Source: Phragmites australis (Eukaryota; Streptophyta; Magnoliopsida; Poales; Poaceae). From it: a stretch of DNA of 64,000 nt. Within the stretch, counting starts at the first letter, position 1. Every line of letters begins with the position of its first letter. A program made the translations under genes and the position numbers. The stretch spans positions 7,946,001 through 8,010,000 of the forward strand of contig NC_084935.1 in NCBI RefSeq assembly GCF_958298935.1, given 5' to 3'. Positions 19,447 through 31,362 of this stretch are shown one piece after another. The notes beneath the pieces are model-generated. The model was not told the DNA's origin, did not search any database, and saw nothing but the letters and a program-made list of their open reading frames with translations.

Positions 19447-22400
19447 GATTTTAGTGATTAATGATAATATAGTTAATGAGGCTAATATGTTTATCAAATA
19501 TGTGTTTTAGTAGGTCTTATAGATGTAATAAAAGAGAAGTCACCGAAGTCAGGACAAAGTGAAGAACAGATTTAACTTATTCCATAAATTTTGATATGAT
19601 CAAATGGGATGTATTTCTATACAATCTTGTAGAGCTCTTCACAAGCTTTCCATAAAGCAAAATCGGAGTTCTGAGTGGAAAGTTATACCCGAAATACGAA
19701 TTACTAGTCGGCTGAAAATATGCGCATCGGATATTCCAGTGTTCACAAAGAAAATACACAAAAAATTTACAAATACACACTGAATGTTCTGACGTTCACA
19801 AAATGAACACATAAGGCCATTTTTTGCAAAGAGATTACAAATGATTTGCTTAAAATGAAATTTGACAATTTTATGAATCATGTAGATTATGAAATGCTAC
19901 ATTGTTGATCATCATGTTCGTAATTGTTTTGGCTTACTCAATACTTGTGTTAAGGCTAGCTTGATGGATATCTTCCTTTAGGCTTCTTGATTCAAGATTG
20001 TGAATTGGGGAATATTGCACTATGTTTTCTATCTTTATCAAATGTTTGGCTCATGATAGAACCTTAGGGGAACATGTGTTCCTTATGTCGCAAAGATACT
20101 ACTTGAATTGATCACGTGAGAACTTGTTTCGCTGTGAAAATATGAATATTCTGGTGAATTCAAGTACCTTGTGCTCAAATGTAATCCAATACGGTTGTCT
20201 TGAATCCTCAAGATGTTTACCGTATCCAGTCGCGCGACACTTTGTTTGGATACGAATCAACTTGAGGATAAAAAAATGAAAGAAATGTACCTAAATGATC
20301 AATTTTATTTTAATCGCTTGATCTAACTAAGTCTTGATTTCATATGAGAGTGTTTGTAAAGCTTACTATTATGAATGCTTGTTTGCCTAGTTTGAGATTG
20401 AAGTTGGGTACTTCTTAATGCTTATATTGCCTCAGCACGAGTGGATGTTTATTTAGTGGTCACCTTGCACATGATTCAGCTATGTGAAATTAAATGCGTC
20501 AATCAACTCTGCGGGTTTAGCTTATCAAGATTTAGGTTCTTATGTCAGTCTCCTTTTGAGCCTCTGTGCAATTGTGAGCTCCATCCTCTCCTTTTCAGAG
20601 CCCTTTTGACATTTCTAACACTTGAAAATGCTTTGTGGTATACTTGTAAAAGCTCACTAGGATTGTATGTTTATGCATTGCATAATGTTTTGTCATTGAT
20701 ATTTGCATTGTCAAATGGGGAGAGCATATGCACAAAAATGAGAATATGTATAAATATGCTTCAAAGGAAGAGAAATGAGAATTGTTGCAACAAACCTTAA
20801 AGAAAAATGAAAAATATGCATTCATCAAGGGGGAGCATTTGTTTTTGAGTTTTGTTTTTGCTCTTTTGAGGTTTTGGTTGGTCTTTTGCCTCTTTTTAAA
20901 CTTTTGCAATCTTTCTTATGCCAAGTGACATGATTCTTGCTATTTCTCAAGTTTTGGTCACTTGGATGCGCTTCAATTCTTCAAATCCAAATATTTGTGT
21001 TTTGAGGATTGTTAATGTACTCATCAAGAGAAAGATTGAGAAACCAAGTTAAAATGTGCCTTTGTTTGCATATGATGACTCATTGACAACATTAGATTTG
21101 AAATGATTTAAGTTGGAATGAGTATGTGTGTGTGAGATCTTATTTATGGCTAACCAAAGTTTGAATTGAAGCAGATTGTTTCAGAGTCCAGGATATTATG
21201 CCTCACCGGAACATCCGGTGTGCGGTTTTTTTACCACACCGAATAGTCCGATGTTACAGTGAAGTGAGCACCGGAGCACTTTTATTGCTGAAGCAAAAAT
21301 GAAAGCAAATACCGGATTATCTTGTGATGGACTTTGAGAGCGTTGGAGTATTTTCTGCAGAGAGGAGATTTTTATGTTCCAAGTATGATTATGTACACCG
21401 GATAGTCTGGTGCTGAGATTGTGAACACCGGAGAATGCACAGGACCTTTTGTTGCAGAGAGGTTGCAGAAGGATGGTTTGGTGGATTGGCACATACTGGA
21501 TTATCCGATGATGGACATCAGATCACCGGAAGCTTTCACCGGACCTTTTCTTACAGAGAACAAAATTTTCCTGGAACAGGTAGTGTTACACTCACCGGAC
21601 GGTCTGGTGTTCAGGAGCAGAACACACAAGAGCATCCGGTATTCATGTTTTTTGCAGCATGTGCTTTGAGTTAAAGTTTTTGATTTTGAGCTAACATAGA
21701 GATGAGTGTGGAGAAATATGTTTTCTATTTTTAAGGTGTGCAGGTGACGGATGCAACTTGACGATCAACAGCGTGTGATTGGGGCTAAGCAGGTGCTTGG
21801 TGTCGAATGATCAAAGAGGGCCGAACGGAGTTAAGAATGATCCTAGCTGTACACATGAAGGTCAAGCAAAATATGAAATGGAGGATGAAGATAGCGTGTT
21901 GAAAAAAGTCAAGCGAAAGGGATACTGGTACAAGTGGCAAGGCGGCACGAGGGATCGGGAGCAGGAGAGACTTGCCGGCGTTCAAGATCACAAGACAGAG
22001 GATGAGTCATCATCAAAGCGCTTGCTTCAGGTGGAAGCAAGTGCGCGGCTAGTCACACTTTGAGAAGTGTGCTAGGGTTTCATAGTTTGGCCTCAAAACC
22101 ATAGGAAGATCAGAGGAGTATGTGGCACCATGGCGAAGCTTGCGTCGAGGCAAAGCTAAGTCGTATATGCGCCATGGTCATCCGATGAATGGAGAGGAAA
22201 ATAGACTAAAATAACCTTGGTGGTAGGTAAAAGTGTACTATAAGAGAGGAGTATTTTGGAAAAAGCTAAGAAAGTTGAGGTCAAATTTTCTAGGCCTATA
22301 AATAAAGGGGTAGGGCTATAGGAGAGGATGAACCAGCCATTTGAGCCCCCTATGCCACCCATATGAGAGCATTGTTCTAGGGTTTTAGAGGAGAAGATGA

Positions 22401-23003
22401 TGGGTGATTAGTCTTTATAATAGATGAGAGTTTTGAGAGAAATTTTTTTGTAATCCGTCTAAAATTAGGATGATCTTTTTGAGTAATGAAGTTTATTTTG
22501 TTTCATATACTTGAATTTCCCTCCTTCTAGTTTATCTCTCTTGGTTCTTTTGACTTGTGTGCAAGTTTTTCCTTTCCGGTTTTGATTTTCATTTTTGTTT
22601 TTGGGCTGAAATTTAAGCACCTTGTGAGGTCATTCTTCTTCTTTCTATAAGATATACACACACTTATGTGATTAGGTCTTAAATTCTCTTGCCTATAGAT
22701 AATCAACTTGGAGAGTTTCGTTGTTCGGTATTTATCTTTTCTTGTTTCTTTGCTAGTTATGATCTTTCGAGTGCTAAGGCACATGAATTGATTTTAAATG
22801 GAACCTATGGTTCATATACTATCCGTGGAGTCGTGTTGTCTCGATTTTCTCTTGTTAAAATTTCTCTCGATTTTTGCATCCGCTTAAGTTTTGAGATACG
22901 TTAGGTGATCTAAATAGGAGAAGACTATCGATTTCGTAAGAAATTTGTTCAGGTGTCTATAAACCCCCTTTAGTCGACAATATCATTCCTACGAACCTGT
23001 ATT
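19446..23003 (+). mobile_element. Sirevirus-like (Ty1/copia) LTR and 3' non-coding remnants
   Basis: No protein domain is left, but several non-coding signatures of grass Sireviruses are present. At 19446 a TGATTTTAGTGATTAATGAT-type LTR start appears. Near 20829 the CATCAAGGGGGAG polypurine motif occurs. From about 21195 to 21640 there is a cluster of imperfect palindromes of the ACCGGA...TCCGGT type. At 22963-22990 the CCCCCTTTAGTCGACA phrase resembles a U5 end. I read 21036-23003 as a 3' LTR and 19446-19890 as a piece of another LTR. The internal boundaries are uncertain. Confidence 0.55.
21195..21640. repeat. Cluster of ACCGGA/TCCGGT palindromes
   Basis: About nine degraded copies of a CACCGGA-N(3-5)-TCCGGTG palindrome lie within 450 bp, for example at 21204, 21397, 21535, 21594 and 21634. 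Such palindromes are a known feature of Sirevirus LTRs, where a regulatory role has been proposed. Confidence 0.6.
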
Positions 23004-23561
23004 TAGTCCTGCAGCTGGAGTGTTGGATGCAATTAGAACTTAGAAATAGCGATTTCAATTTCGTTTTATAAATTTTTTTTCACCGGTGAAAAGATAGAAA
23101 TTTATGAAATTTTGGTTATTTTTCGTCCTCTACTCCGTAGGTCTCACATTTTAGTGAACTTTTTTTCGAAATTAGATATTTTGTTTCTCTCCGAAATCGC
23201 TGAATGCAAAATTTTGGTGAAATTTTAATCCCTAGAAACCTCCATCGCAGATACAGTGCAAACATTTTTACTTGCGAGCATCTACATGGTCTTTTTTCCA
23301 TGGATCAAGTTGCTTGGAAGAATGCTGTGGATTGGCATACTACCAGTCTCTTTTCCCAATTCCCATATGTCAAGTAATTCACATTATCCAAAGGCTAATC
23401 TACTTGAAAACAAAGATGTAGGTACTTAACGATCATGGAATGACTACCTGAGAGAATGGAATTAAAACACAAACCTTCTGGCATATATAGCTAGCTACCA
23501 GGCTTATTTTTGTCAGTTATCCAAAGAAAAGCAATTCACTATTGCCAATTAGCCTATATAA
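23004..23561. other. No gene recognised
   Basis: AT-rich sequence between two mobile elements; no motif, exon or repeat end was seen. Confidence 0.4.
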
Positions 23562-23865
23562 GGGTACGTTTATTTTAGCTTGAGATTTAAAAAGCAGTAT
23601 CTAGATGGTAGATTTTAAAAAGCTAGATTATAAAAAACTAAGAGTTATTTGGTATCCTGAATTACAGGGTAGATTATATGTTTACTTTGGTTACATAATA
23701 TCGGTAATACCTATAGTTTTTTAGTGCATATTTATATCTATTAATCTTTTCTTTTATTGTTTTTCAACTGTATGCTTCCAACCTCTAGGATTCGCACGAA
23801 ACATGTAAACATGGAGAATACTATTCGAGCCTGCCCCGTCATTCCGAGAATGGCATACATTTGAA

Positions 23866-24186
23866 TCAAAGAGTTGCAGAATGCAACCTCAGTGGCAAAA
23901 ACCCTCTTTCCTGCAGCCCATGCATTTCCTTTGCAAAACCTATGTCAGACAGCAACCCTGATGTGACAGTCAAACTGGTTATCGTCGTAAGGTTAGGCTG
24001 CACCTCACCCTCCAGCATGGTAAAAAACAACTCCAATCCGGCGCTGCACTCATCCTTCTCAAAATGGCCAGCAATCATCGCATTCCATGAGATACAGTCC
24101 ACGGTCATACTATCAAACACCTTCCGAGCAGCCACCATGGAAGCCGCAACAAAGTCACCATGGAAGCTGTGAACAAACGATCTCAC
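23866..24186 (-). pseudogene. PPR protein fragment, PLS class (ECB2/VAC1-like)
   Basis: This 106-codon open stretch contains the repeat pattern ARKVFDSM...ISWNAMIAGHFE followed by GLELFFTMLEGEVQPNLTTI, which is a PLS-type pentatricopeptide array. Such proteins bind organellar RNA and guide C-to-U editing. From recall, it is most like the chloroplast editing factor ECB2/VAC1 of cereals; this should be tested by search. It covers about three repeats of a protein that normally has more than fifteen. The homology breaks after KEMHGL, and no start, transit peptide or C-terminal DYW domain is present. It lies inside a Harbinger-type element, so capture by the transposon is the likely origin. Confidence 0.75.
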
Positions 24187-24429
24187 TTGTCTCCAATCCT
24201 GCTAACCCATATAAGAGAGCTCAACAGACTAGTTTTTATTTCGAAGAACTTTCGAAAAGGACAGAGAGTTTCTGCAATTTACTAAAGAAAATAGAGTTGA
24301 CATAGTTTATGAGAAAAATCGGGAGTGAAAATCTTACGATCGCATGATTTATTAGAAGGAAAAAAAAACTGGTAAAAATCATGACAACGACAAGAAAAGG
24401 ATGGATGACCACATATGGTGACTCACTAC

Positions 24430-25800
24430 CGCACACCTCCAATCTACAAACGATGGATCCTGACATAAGTCATCGTTGCCAGGTTTGTCGCTATAGCGAC
24501 AAATAGTTCCGACTTCCCATGATGCACCTCAGCCTCTATCTCCTTGTCGTCGCACCCAGACACACAGTTACTACCAAGACACTCACGAGAAAGAGCCTAC
24601 CGCATGTCATCGTTGTCGAGCTTCGTCGCACCTCACAGCGTAGCAGCTCTGACTTCACTCAGTATACTCCTCCCACACATGCCAGTCGTCCACTACGAAT
24701 CATGAGACAGTTTTGAAGGGGTAGAGGCCTCGTCGAACATCCCAACCCTGCGATTGACCAGCCACCATAAGCAATGTGAGAGCGACATTGAAGACGTCGC
24801 CATCGCCCGTCCGGAAATTGGACAGGGTTTTCAGCCGGAGAATACCGTAGGATGAGTGGGGGAGGCACCGCGACAACGCCCCCTTGGGGGAGAGCGACAC
24901 CTGAGAGCGTCGCCATTGTCGGCACCAGCAAAATGCTAGGCTAGACTTTCGTCCGGAGCCTTCCCACCCCCACTACTGCAAAGATATGTGGCCTACCATC
25001 GCTGGCCCGTTGCCCACAATGGCCTCCACCACTATTGCATTTGGCCACCACCATCGCCAATGCCTCACACGTAGCCTCGCCACCGTAGTCACCATCTGCC
25101 TATGGCCTCGTCATCATCGTCACTACGCATAGATGCGGCCTCCGCCATCGTTGTCACCGTTGACGGACTCGGTGACCTCAACCTGGCCCAGGATGCCAGG
25201 AACATATCGCCCCACGACTGCTCGTGGGGCGCCACCACATTGCTGTCCTAGCCGCCAAACCTCCACCGTGACCCCACCGAGCGGCGACAAAGTCCACCTC
25301 CCCTTCATCGGCGTACTCGGATAGGTCGAGCTGCTTCATCCGTGTCAGGCGCCGCAGCCCCACAGACACGTCGAGCGCGCCGCAAGCCGCATCACCACCG
25401 CGACAGCTGCCGAAGACCTCTAGCCACCCCAACCATCACACACCACCGCGGCCCATCACCAAGATGCCCCCATCGTCGATCTGATTGTGGTGACGAGCAT
25501 CGGCGCCCCTCCTCCCACTGGCCTTGGATTCGATCGCAGGCCACCCGGATCTACCCGCCACAATGTGCCCCATTGGATATCGGGCTGGTGACCTCAAGCC
25601 CCGCCACCGCGAGTCACCGCTGCAGGAGGCGTAACCCCATCGGGGGAAGCCTTGCCGCTGCCATCCTCGCCACTACGCGGGCTTCCGTTAACCGGCTCAG
25701 GCGGCGGCGAGGTAGGAGGGAGGGGTGAGAGGGGGTGGTGGTGCCAGGGGCATGAAGCCGCCCCTGGAAGCGATGTGGGGGCACTGGGTATCGTAGGAAA
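24430..25800. other. GC-rich middle of the Harbinger-type element, origin unknown
   Basis: This part is richer in GC and CCACC/CGCC motifs than its surroundings and has open frames on both strands (25342-25728 plus, 25178-25432 minus). I could not match any of them to a family. It may be a third captured fragment or an untranslated region. Confidence 0.35.
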
Positions 25801-25872
25801 AATAATCATGTAGCCTGCTCAACAGACTAGTGTGCCTTCCATTTTTTAAGTAGGTGATAATGGATCTCTCCT

Positions 25873-26390
25873 TTCTTAATCTTATGCAGGCACTGCTTTA
25901 GCTTTGACAACGTTGACGAGCTCAACTTGATACATTGATCGATCATATCTTCTACAAACTTACACACCTCAGGTAGCCTATCATCCTTCAGCTTAGATAC
26001 AAGCATGTTCCCACTCTCCTACGGCCACACGTGGGTGCTCGTAAGAGAAGTGGAGGACCTGCTTGACGTCAGTGGTAGTGATGCGGACGTCGGTGTCGTC
26101 GAGCGCAGTGTCTACGTTAGGGGTGGTGGAGCCTAGGATCTCATAGAGGAGGTGGATCTTGGAGGGCAGGTCGGACGCATCCTTGTAGGTGGGGAACGTC
26201 GGGGCCGATGGGTCCTAGGCGTGACCGGGGAGGCTACAATGTTGGACGGCCGCTTCGTCTGGTGGTCAGAAATCACGGTGGGGATTTGGTGGTAGGTGGA
26301 ATCAAGGAGCAGCGGGGAGGGGCCGATGCTGGGAGGGGGCGGCGGGGAGAGGAAGTTGGTGACTGCTAGAGACGGAATACAATACAATGG
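25873..26390 (-). pseudogene. Second PPR gene fragment (P class), N and C termini joined
   Basis: Reading the minus strand, 26390 to about 26017 encodes a proline-rich start followed by a region like PTYKDASDLPSKIHLLYEIL, then TTTDVKQVLHFSYEHP, which resembles the N terminus of a cereal P-class PPR protein. Directly afterwards, 26006-25873 encodes KDDRLPEVCKFVEDMIDQ followed by SSSTLSKLKQCL, which resembles the C terminus of the same protein type. The repeats that should separate them are missing, and the N-terminal part changes frame. The fragment sits just inside the right end of the Harbinger-type element. The identification rests on recalled sequence patterns and should be confirmed by search. 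Confidence 0.6.
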
Positions 26391-26676
26391 AATTCGAGAA
26401 CACTAATGGTATTAGTGGTAATCACATGAGGTTTGTATGGATATCTCTATTTTATTTACAGTCATAATATGTAAAAAGCGGGTAAGAGATAGCTTGTAGA
26501 TTGTGATAGAAAAAGGATAAGATTTTAAAAAGCAGCTTGTTTATTTTAGCTTCAACTTTTAAAAACTGTCATTCATAATCCTTAGCTAAAACAAACTAAG
26601 CCCTAAGTAATTCCTAGCAACTAGCGGTGAATTGGTTTTCACAAAACTAAGTTACTAACAGAACCTACAAAAGTAA

Positions 26677-27720
26677 CACTACTACTAAAGCAATTGTTAG
26701 AGGCGGATCGTAACCCATTTTCACAGGCGTTTAGCCAACCCGCCTGGGATCGAGGCCTGTGGAAATGAACGATTTCCACATGCACAAAACAGTCCGTCTG
26801 TGGAAAATCATTGCCACATAGTGAAAATAGTTTTCCACAGGTGGACCTCTTACGGAACCGCCTGTGGAAATTCCACAGGCGGTTTCTTAAGTGAATCGCC
26901 TGTGGAAATTATTTTTCATAGGTGGTCCACTTTAGCTTTCGCCTATAGATATAAAGATTTTTATAGACGGGTTACATAAGGACCCGCCTGTGGTATATAT
27001 TTCTTTCAAAAAAATAATGAGCATATATTTTATTCCATCTAGATTTCACACAGTTTCAATACAGATTTCAACATCACAGATTTCAATATTTAACACAAGT
27101 ACAATAATATTCACAAGTATTTTTACATCACAAGCCTATATTGCTAAGAGTCTTTTTTCTCCCACTCACAAAACCTCAGATGGCTAGCTAATTCGCCTCC
27201 GAGATCAAAGAATTTGCAACTTCTGTGGATGACTTCGTGCATAATAAACCGGCACATGTCATGTTAGACGTTTTGGATATCTTTGTCTATAAGAGAGAGG
27301 TTGGTACGTTGGATCATCTGTGCCTGGAATGAAAACACAACTAAAAGAGTTTAAACACTACTGACAATGGAAATATAACCAAATAAGAATGTGCAGGCAC
27401 AAAGATGACTTACATCCTCGGGGTTTGTTGTGTACCTCCCGTTTACCCTAAGAAATTGGCAAACATAGTATCCACAAAGAACGCTATCGAAATCTTATCT
27501 GTGGCACTTTAAATAAAAATGTAATATATTCGTTAGTTCAATAAGACTCTTCGTCATAAATAGTGAGATGCAAGCATTAGAAATGTATTATTACCGGAAA
27601 GTGTGTACGGATCGTCATCGCATCCAGCTTGACCGTATCGTGTATCATACCTTTCATTACGTACTACTTGTAGACCCTATTCAAATGCCAATAAGTAATT
27701 ATTAATTTATAAAATAGTGA
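26677..27720 (-). mobile_element. CACTA element end with ULP1-type gene remnant
   Basis: The terminus CACTACTAC begins at 26677. The next 330 bp of ACAGGCGG-type palindromes match, in inverted orientation, the right end of the element at 8201-8521. The similarity includes the non-repetitive stretch TTTTTTGAAAGAAATA next to the palindromes. The element reads on the minus strand, so this is its 3' end. The other end was not found. Confidence 0.8.
27185..27700 (-). pseudogene. ULP1 (C48) cysteine protease-like gene of CACTA, three exon remnants
   Basis: Three exon-like pieces are read on the minus strand, separated by GT-AG introns. The first (about 27700-27596) carries a decayed stretch with a stop and ends at a donor near 27595. 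The second (about 27507-27414) encodes CHR, a stop, [20 protein letters not shown] and ends PED|GTAAGT; it holds the CGYYV box with the C48 catalytic cysteine. The third (27323 to about 27185) encodes MIQRTNLSLIDKDIQNV, a stop, then DMCRFIMHEVIHRSCKFFD, the usual C-terminal tail. At least three in-frame stops make it non-functional. Proteases of this class are routinely carried by grass CACTA elements; their role in transposition is unclear. Confidence 0.75.
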
Positions 27721-28470
27721 AAGTAGCTAGACTGACGACACGACCAAGATCTGAGTCCAGGTACATGAAGCAACACATCGTCATTAAGTTAGACAGATCA
27801 TTTAAATTAAGAAGTCTAGATGTAATCAGATTTGGTTCTATTTAAAAAATATTATATGTTAGTTTCTTGAGTCAACTTAGCCTTCTTTGGCTCTGTCAAT
27901 AAAGATCAAAAGAGTTTTAGGGATATTCCCCTTTGGCTCTTCCTCTTCCTCATGCGTGTCGCCGCCTGCGGCTTCATGTCGTCACCATCTCCAGCCCTAG
28001 CCGCCACCTTCTCTATCTTCCCCCTCTGGTTCTAGCCCTAACAGCCAAGATATTCACTTAAACAATAGGTTAGTGGCTCAGTTTAAATGCTATATATTAG
28101 TGTGTTAGGGGCTTAAAACACGTGAGTGCGATTTAGCAATTCTTATTAATTGCTCAACGTAGTGATAGGGATACAGCTATACGTCTGGGTATACTCCATA
28201 TATCGAATTCAGCCAATCGATGAAAAAATCTTCTAGAGGAGAGAGTCCTCAATTTAGATGAAATTGATTCTTGGATTAACACTCAAACATTTTTTTGCGA
28301 CAAATTAGTACCTTGTAAGTTTTGATCAAATACAATCCGTCCCTCACGATATGGCCTCTCACCTCCTACAGTCGAGAAGCTCAATTTTGACGCCATTAAT
28401 TTCTCAATTAATTGGTGAATCAAATGCATTCTTTATCTCGCAAATATGGTCCCTCTCGTCCAAATACATA
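27721..28470. other. No gene recognised
   Basis: Mixed-composition stretch with no domain or repeat terminus that I can support. Confidence 0.4.
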
Positions 28471-28646
28471 GGCCCTATTTGTTTGTCACTGGATCGTGAA
28501 TTCTGCATTCTAGATTCTGCAAACAAATAGCCAAATTCTGAAATTAAATTTTGCAAATATATACCTGGATTATAGTATAACCAACCATCCACTTAAGGTG
28601 AGCTTTTACAATCTACAATTCAGAATTAAGAAAAACAAATAGAACC
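28471..28646. mobile_element. Tourist-like MITE
   Basis: The ends GGCCCTATTTGTTTG and the complement of CAAATAGAACC form an inverted repeat typical of Tourist/Harbinger MITEs. ATA flanks both sides (28468-28470 and 28647-28649). The 176-bp body is AT-rich and can fold back on itself. Confidence 0.65.
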
Positions 28647-30391
28647 ATAGACGGTCCTCAAGCACATCATCTCTCTCTGTCATTTTAGTCATTTGGAAAA
28701 ATCCAAAAAAGAATATATAGGGAATAGAAAAATTCCACCCGCTTCCTTCGAGATGCCTTTGACCCGAGACCTACAGTCAACACGAGAGCGTTAACATCAA
28801 GGACGGAAGGATTCCTACACTCTGGCCAGTTAACCTTGCTAAAATGCCATGGTCCAAGCCCAAGGTACGCATGTATGTATCGTATTTCTTCTCGTCATCA
28901 CATATTGCCATTGCGCCATTTGTGTTGATTTCATAATTATCCACTTCCTCTAGCAAAAAGGAAGTGTTTTTTTTCTTCCCTAAAGACAATAAGATGCCAC
29001 TTGCATGTATTAACAAAAGTTATAAAAGTTTAATATTACAAAATCACCATTTAACTCAACACATTTTAAGATCAGCTGTAAGAATTTGTGTTGCTATGTC
29101 AAGAGCTGCACCACCCGAACAACACCGTGCATGTTTCGAGTAGTGTCACGCGGTTGTGACAATTGTCTACAGTGCTGCTGTGTGCATGCCATACAATTCT
29201 ATGAAGATGAAGTATAAAACATTTTTCCTAGATTTAAGGTATCCCAATGAGGAAATTACCACCCTCTTCTCATATGTAAAATGTAGCCAAAGATCCACCT
29301 TTTTGTAACATAATGTTCTCGGAAGATAACTATCCGTTTCTAATAGGAAATCATTCACCATCGTTCACATATATATGTAGAAGAAAGAAGTTTTCCTTAA
29401 CTTTCACTTACTTTAACCTAAACCTTTTAAGGATGTTCAACTTCTGCAATATTTTGTTTTCTCCAAATGCTTCATGTAAAGCCTCACAGTATATATGAAC
29501 CATCAATCCGCTCCTGACCTCCGCTGCCACGTAACATATATGATTTATGAGATACTATCGAATTATTTTCATCCACTGATATAGGATACAAGTTGGGACC
29601 TCAAAATTTGAGTTGGAAACTTGGAATTGATATTGGCCTATAATTCCAATTCCAGTATTTTGCCAAGACAATGAATTGTAACATGGAATTGCAACTCCAG
29701 TCATTTCGAAATTGTATTTAGATGTAGTTTTTTCGTGGAGGTGCACAAAAGAAATGTATTCTGATTTTTGCCTCAAAACTTGCATTCTATTGGCATTTCT
29801 TATCATTAGTGAATATGTGCACAAGTTTCATAGAAATGACTTGAAAATTACTGTAAACTAAACAAAAGAGTATCGATGTTTTTCCAGTATGAATGGTAAA
29901 TAGCAACGCAAAGTGACAGTGCCATATATAACAGGAACATGGGAATTTGGTTCGAATCCCTCTCTCCTTTTGTTTATTGAATACATTTGTTTCTTTATAT
30001 GCTTTTCTTTGTTCTGCCCTCTTACATCATTCTTTCATAAAAAAAAGAATGAATGGCTCGGCTAGATGGAATAACCAAGCAAGAACAGAAATAAAACAGT
30101 AGAACAGATATAAATAAGAAAATCTTGGTTAAGAGTGATCATGAAAAGAACAGGCTCCAAATCACGATCAATTCCCTTTTCAAAGACTGCTGCAGATCCA
30201 CATGCATACTAAATTGGTAGTATTGAACAGAACAACAAAACATTAAGGCAGTAGCACATACCTTGAACAAAATGTACACAATGTGTTCGTTCCAATTAAA
30301 AAGCTGGCAGTTGAGGAACAAAATTCCATGTTTAAACAACACTAACGAGCCTAATGATAAATCTGGCATAACGATGGAAATCGGCTGAGCT
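28647..30391. other. No gene recognised
   Basis: Short frames on both strands, such as 28777-29016 minus, have no recognisable domain. The region lies downstream of the Myb/SANT-like gene and may include its 3' untranslated sequence. Confidence 0.4.
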
Positions 30392-31344
30392 TCACTTCTC
30401 TCCAATCTCCATCAACAACCAATCCTTCCTCATGTCCATTGGAAGTGCCAGAAGAGATTCAAACTTGCGATCATTGCTTGTGAGGATACAGTAGGCTCTC
30501 AGCAAATCATCACGTACTAAGTTAGGAATCTCTTGAAGTGCTGCAAAGATTTCCTTAGGAGACGCATTCTTTGGCTCCTCCGGAGGCTCATTTGACTTGA
30601 TAGATATTTTGAATGAATTCTTGATTTCACCAGACATACAAAAGAGTGCATCATTTGTTCTAAGCCTCTTCCTCCTGCCTCGTTGGTTCGGTTGAGTCAA
30701 TGTGGGTGGTCCACGACAATCTTGACTGATAGGTTCAGATGTTGAAGGTGAACTTGGAGTAATCTCGTGAACATATTCATCACCCTTCATTGCCATCTCT
30801 TGGCCATTCTCAGCACCTGTGCTAACATCTTCACTTGTGGCAGTATGATCTCTGGAGAAAATTAGGCTTATTGAGTCCCAGTTCTTGATAACTTTATGTT
30901 GATAGCAAGCCGCTAATTTGTTTTTCTGTAAAATAGCCATCAAACTGAATCATATGCTAGAACATATTCTAGTATAGGACTCGAAAAAAATGCATGCATT
31001 TACCCCACCTCTATGTATCTGCTCCAAGCATCCTCATTCTGAATCACGAGCTTGTCCCTGTCTCGATCCCACTCAAATCCATCGTGGGCGAGTATCCTGC
31101 CAACGATATTGCAGTGCTTGTCAAAAGTCTTGCATCTTGACATCACATGATCCTTTGTGATGTCCACGTTGCACTTCTCTCGCACATTTCTCACTGCTGC
31201 AGTGTACACATGTGGCTTCCATCCGGTCTGTGTGTGATCACCATTGTTGTGATGCTCAACAAGAACATCCAGGAGCGCCTGATCCATATCGTCTGTCCAA
31301 GTAAGATAGCCCCTATACTTCTTCTTCCCATTACTCGCGTTCAT
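30392..31344 (-). CDS. Myb/SANT-like DNA-binding domain protein (Harbinger ORF1/LIMYB type)
   Basis: Coding exon 1 is 31344-31009, the intron is 31008-30926 (GAG|GTGGGG to TTTTACAG) and exon 2 is 30925-30392. Together they give about 289 residues with no stop. Residues ~12-112 are a Myb_DNA-bind_3 domain (PF12776), seen in LTWTDDMDQALLDVLVEHH, the HVMSRCKTFDKHC helix and FEWDRDRDKLVIQNEDAWSRY. A linker with a basic patch (RGRRKRLR, a likely nuclear signal) follows. The C-terminal helix SPKEIFAALQEIPNL to MDMRKDWLLMEIG is typical of plant LIMYB-like proteins. An upstream acceptor (GATTTTAG at 31370-31363) and a donor at 32032 point to a 5' untranslated exon near 32033-32090. The family includes both the DNA-binding partner of Harbinger transposases and domesticated nuclear proteins. 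With intact splice sites and frame, this copy may be active. Confidence 0.82.
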
Positions 31345-31362
31345 GGTACTGGATCTATTGCG

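Larger units (their letters stand above)
23562..26603. mobile_element. Non-autonomous PIF/Harbinger-family element carrying host gene fragments
   Basis: The left end GGGTACGTTTATTTTAGC and the right end (complement GGGCTTAGTTTGTTTTAGC) form an inverted repeat that continues less perfectly through AAAAAGC motifs. TAA flanks both sides (23559-23561 and 26604-26606), the 3-bp target duplication of PIF/Harbinger. The 3042-bp interior has no transposase but holds two PPR gene fragments on the minus strand and a GC-rich middle. The ends resemble those of the element at 35832-39737, which encodes the transposase. Confidence 0.72.

Noticed and set aside
25342..25728. 128-codon plus-strand frame as a gene
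   Set aside because: Arginine/proline-rich composition from GC-rich DNA; no start context, domain or paralog.
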